DNA from: Pseudomonas sp. Irchel 3E13
GTDB taxonomy: Bacteria; Pseudomonadota; Gammaproteobacteria; Pseudomonadales; Pseudomonadaceae
DNA: 64,000 nt
Direction of reading: 5' to 3'
Assembly (NCBI RefSeq): GCF_900187455.1
Contig: NZ_FYDX01000005.1
Location: 405,669 to 469,668, forward strand
Below the pieces are notes generated by a model. It saw only the letters and a program-made list of their open reading frames with translations, made no database searches and was not told where the DNA came from. Below, piece after piece: positions 63,325 to 64,000 of this stretch; position 1 is the first letter of the stretch, and each line of letters starts with the position of its first letter. A program made the translations under genes and the position numbers.

Positions 63325-63367
63325 AATTAGAGTATTTGCGTATAATTAAATTGTATCACGCAAATAG

Positions 63368-63400
63368 AAAAGCGCCTCTATCTATGAAGGAGGCGCTTTT
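63368..63400 (-). terminator. Intrinsic terminator of the 60-residue exported protein
   Basis: AAAAGCGCCTC ... GAGGCGCTTTT, 11-bp stem with TATCTATGAAG loop, 25 bases past the stop at 63426, T tract on the minus strand. It separates this gene from the 61684 gene. Confidence 0.9.
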
Positions 63401-63425
63401 AAACTAAAATTCTTATCGAGATTTG

Positions 63426-63608
63426 TTAATTCTGAGCTTGTGGGTTTTTGACCAACCTCCCGTCTTTCCAAACAAAATAAGGAGGCTTGGTTATTTTTAC
63501 ATCGCTACCACCTGCATTGTTGGGGTTTCCGCTCCCATTACTTTCAGCAAATGCTCCCGAGGTGGCGAAAGCGCTCACAGCCAATACTGCTATAATAATT
63601 TGTTTCAT
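63426..63608 (-). CDS. Small exported peptide, unknown function
   Basis: 60 residues: MKQIIIAVLAVSAFATSGAF followed by AESNGSGNPNNAGGSDVKIT and KPPYFVWKDGRLVKNPQAQN. Clear signal peptide ending GAFA; mature part about 39 residues, Gly/Asn/Ser-rich with an aromatic PPYFVWKDG. The ATG at 63608 has AAGG ten bases upstream; a GTG six codons earlier is less likely. Same strand and direction as the repeat protein but separated by a terminator. The sequence is reminiscent of small phage or pilin-like subunits but too short to say. Confidence 0.65.
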   Translation of the reverse strand: MKQIIIAVLAVSAFATSGAFAESNGSGNPNNAGGSDVKITKPPYFVWKDGRLVKNPQAQN

Positions 63609-63657
63609 TGTATATGCCTTTTTCACTATCGTAGCTTTTGTATAATTAAAAGCAAAT

Positions 63658-63933
63658 TTATTTAAATGTTGTGTAGCTATATCCCTTCCCCGTTAGATAG
63701 GAGTGCTTTTTATAAAACCATTCAGGGTTTTTCAAATCGTCCAGGCCATCACGAACCAAATAGACTTGCACCAGCCCCACGCTGCTATTCTTTCGCACTT
63801 CGCCGGAATGCTGGGCCTGAATACTGGAAAACCCTGGCCGCTGTCGTATGTCCAGATACACGCCTTGCCCACCGTTAAGGATGCTCCGATCAACTTGTCG
63901 TGCAGCCGCGGCAAGTTGCAATTTTCCAGGCAC
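63658..63933 (-). CDS. Unrecognised ORF, possibly 3' end of a broken gene
   Basis: 91 codons from GTG 63933, with an in-frame TAG directly before. Sequence (QVYLVRDGLDDLKNPEWFYK, GQGVYLDIRQRPGFSSIQAQ) looks like genuine protein, and no ATG exists in frame. A stop immediately upstream suggests either a weak GTG start or a gene truncated by mutation. GC content is higher than the neighbouring genes. No ribosome site seen. Homology unknown to me. Confidence 0.4.
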   Translation of the reverse strand: MPGKLQLAAAARQVDRSILNGGQGVYLDIRQRPGFSSIQAQHSGEVRKNSSVGLVQVYLVRDGLDDLKNPEWFYKKHSYLTGKGYSYTTFK

Positions 63934-64000
63934 CTACAGCGTTATTGGACGAAAAGTGACCGAAAAATCATGTACGGAGAGCTTTTTCGACCGGTTCTCC

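Larger units (their letters stand above)
56403..64000. mobile_element. Integrative (probably mobilisable) element, left 7.6 kb
   Basis: From the break in the kinase gene to the window edge base use drops to roughly 40% GC by eye against above 60% in the core, and genes switch to unrelated contents: large serine recombinase, EAL protein, folded hairpin block, MobV-like relaxase, exported proteins. The last 250 bases are richer in GC. No type IV secretion gene is in view, so it is more likely mobilisable than self-transmissible, unless those genes lie to the right. Confidence 0.8.

Noticed and set aside
61684..63933. Filamentous phage (inovirus) module
   Set aside because: Exported small and large proteins recall coat/adhesin genes, but no Zot-like ATPase, replication protein or assembly gene appears in the window, so it is not called.

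Overview
The window is a high-GC Pseudomonas chromosome segment. oprF-sigX-cmpX-crfX, the 1.6-kb-codon NAD-type glutamate dehydrogenase gdhB, rmf, rlmL, cobA-nasAST and REP palindromes of the fluorescens/putida type (TGTAGGAGCGAGC..., TGTGGGAGC...) all point to the P. fluorescens / P. putida side of the genus. The species cannot be fixed from the sequence alone. About 56.4 kb is core chromosome. The last 7.6 kb is an AT-richer integrated element that runs off the right edge.

Layout. 1-7 kb: DUF1853 fragment (minus), then a tight plus-strand run nadK, PPP-type phosphatase, rhomboid protease, YeaC-like, DUF2797, pepN. 7-12.5 kb: YCF48-like propeller protein with an RND/MMPL exporter, a DUF5629-type protein, a lactonase-fold propeller protein and a tiny exported protein. 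12.6-25.6 kb, all minus: GST, sbcC, sbcD, then the MoxR-DUF58-DUF4381-BatA-BatB/TPR-BatD operon and a small acidic protein. 25.9-35.7 kb: gdhB, the PEP synthase pair ppsR/ppsA (divergent), an alpha/beta hydrolase and a mini-Rieske protein. 35.9-40.4 kb: rraA, ZntB/CorA-like transporter, crfX, cmpX, sigX, oprF (envelope-stress cluster). 40.5-46.1 kb, minus: nasS-nasT-nasA-protein kinase/phosphatase-cobA (nitrate sensing and uptake, siroheme). 46.3-54.9 kb: pyrD, rmf, rlmL, a CHASE-PAS-GGDEF diguanylate cyclase, dacB, yggL.

The unusual part begins at about 56,400. A BvgS/RocS-like hybrid histidine kinase gene on the minus strand is cut inside its H-box (the block that carries the phosphorylated His) exactly where the DNA becomes AT-rich, and a large serine recombinase starts 57 bases later. 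This is the left end of a site-specifically integrated element. It carries the recombinase, a membrane CSS-EAL c-di-GMP phosphodiesterase, a 270-base block of strong hairpins (three sharing the apex GACAARTC, followed by a branched structure bounded by AAGTGTGG arms), a divergent MobV/Pre-like relaxase, a 546-residue exported Cys-repeat protein, a 60-residue exported peptide and an unrecognised C-terminal-like ORF. I read it as an integrative and mobilisable element whose hairpin block is the likely oriT or another folded-ssDNA/RNA function. The right attachment site and the 5' part of the kinase gene lie outside the window.

Functional links: the window joins central metabolism (gdhB, ppsA/ppsR, pyrD, pepN), envelope homeostasis (sigX/oprF/cmpX, Bat operon, dacB) and c-di-GMP/two-component signalling (GGDEF protein, broken hybrid kinase, element-borne EAL protein). 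The element therefore removes one signalling protein and brings another.
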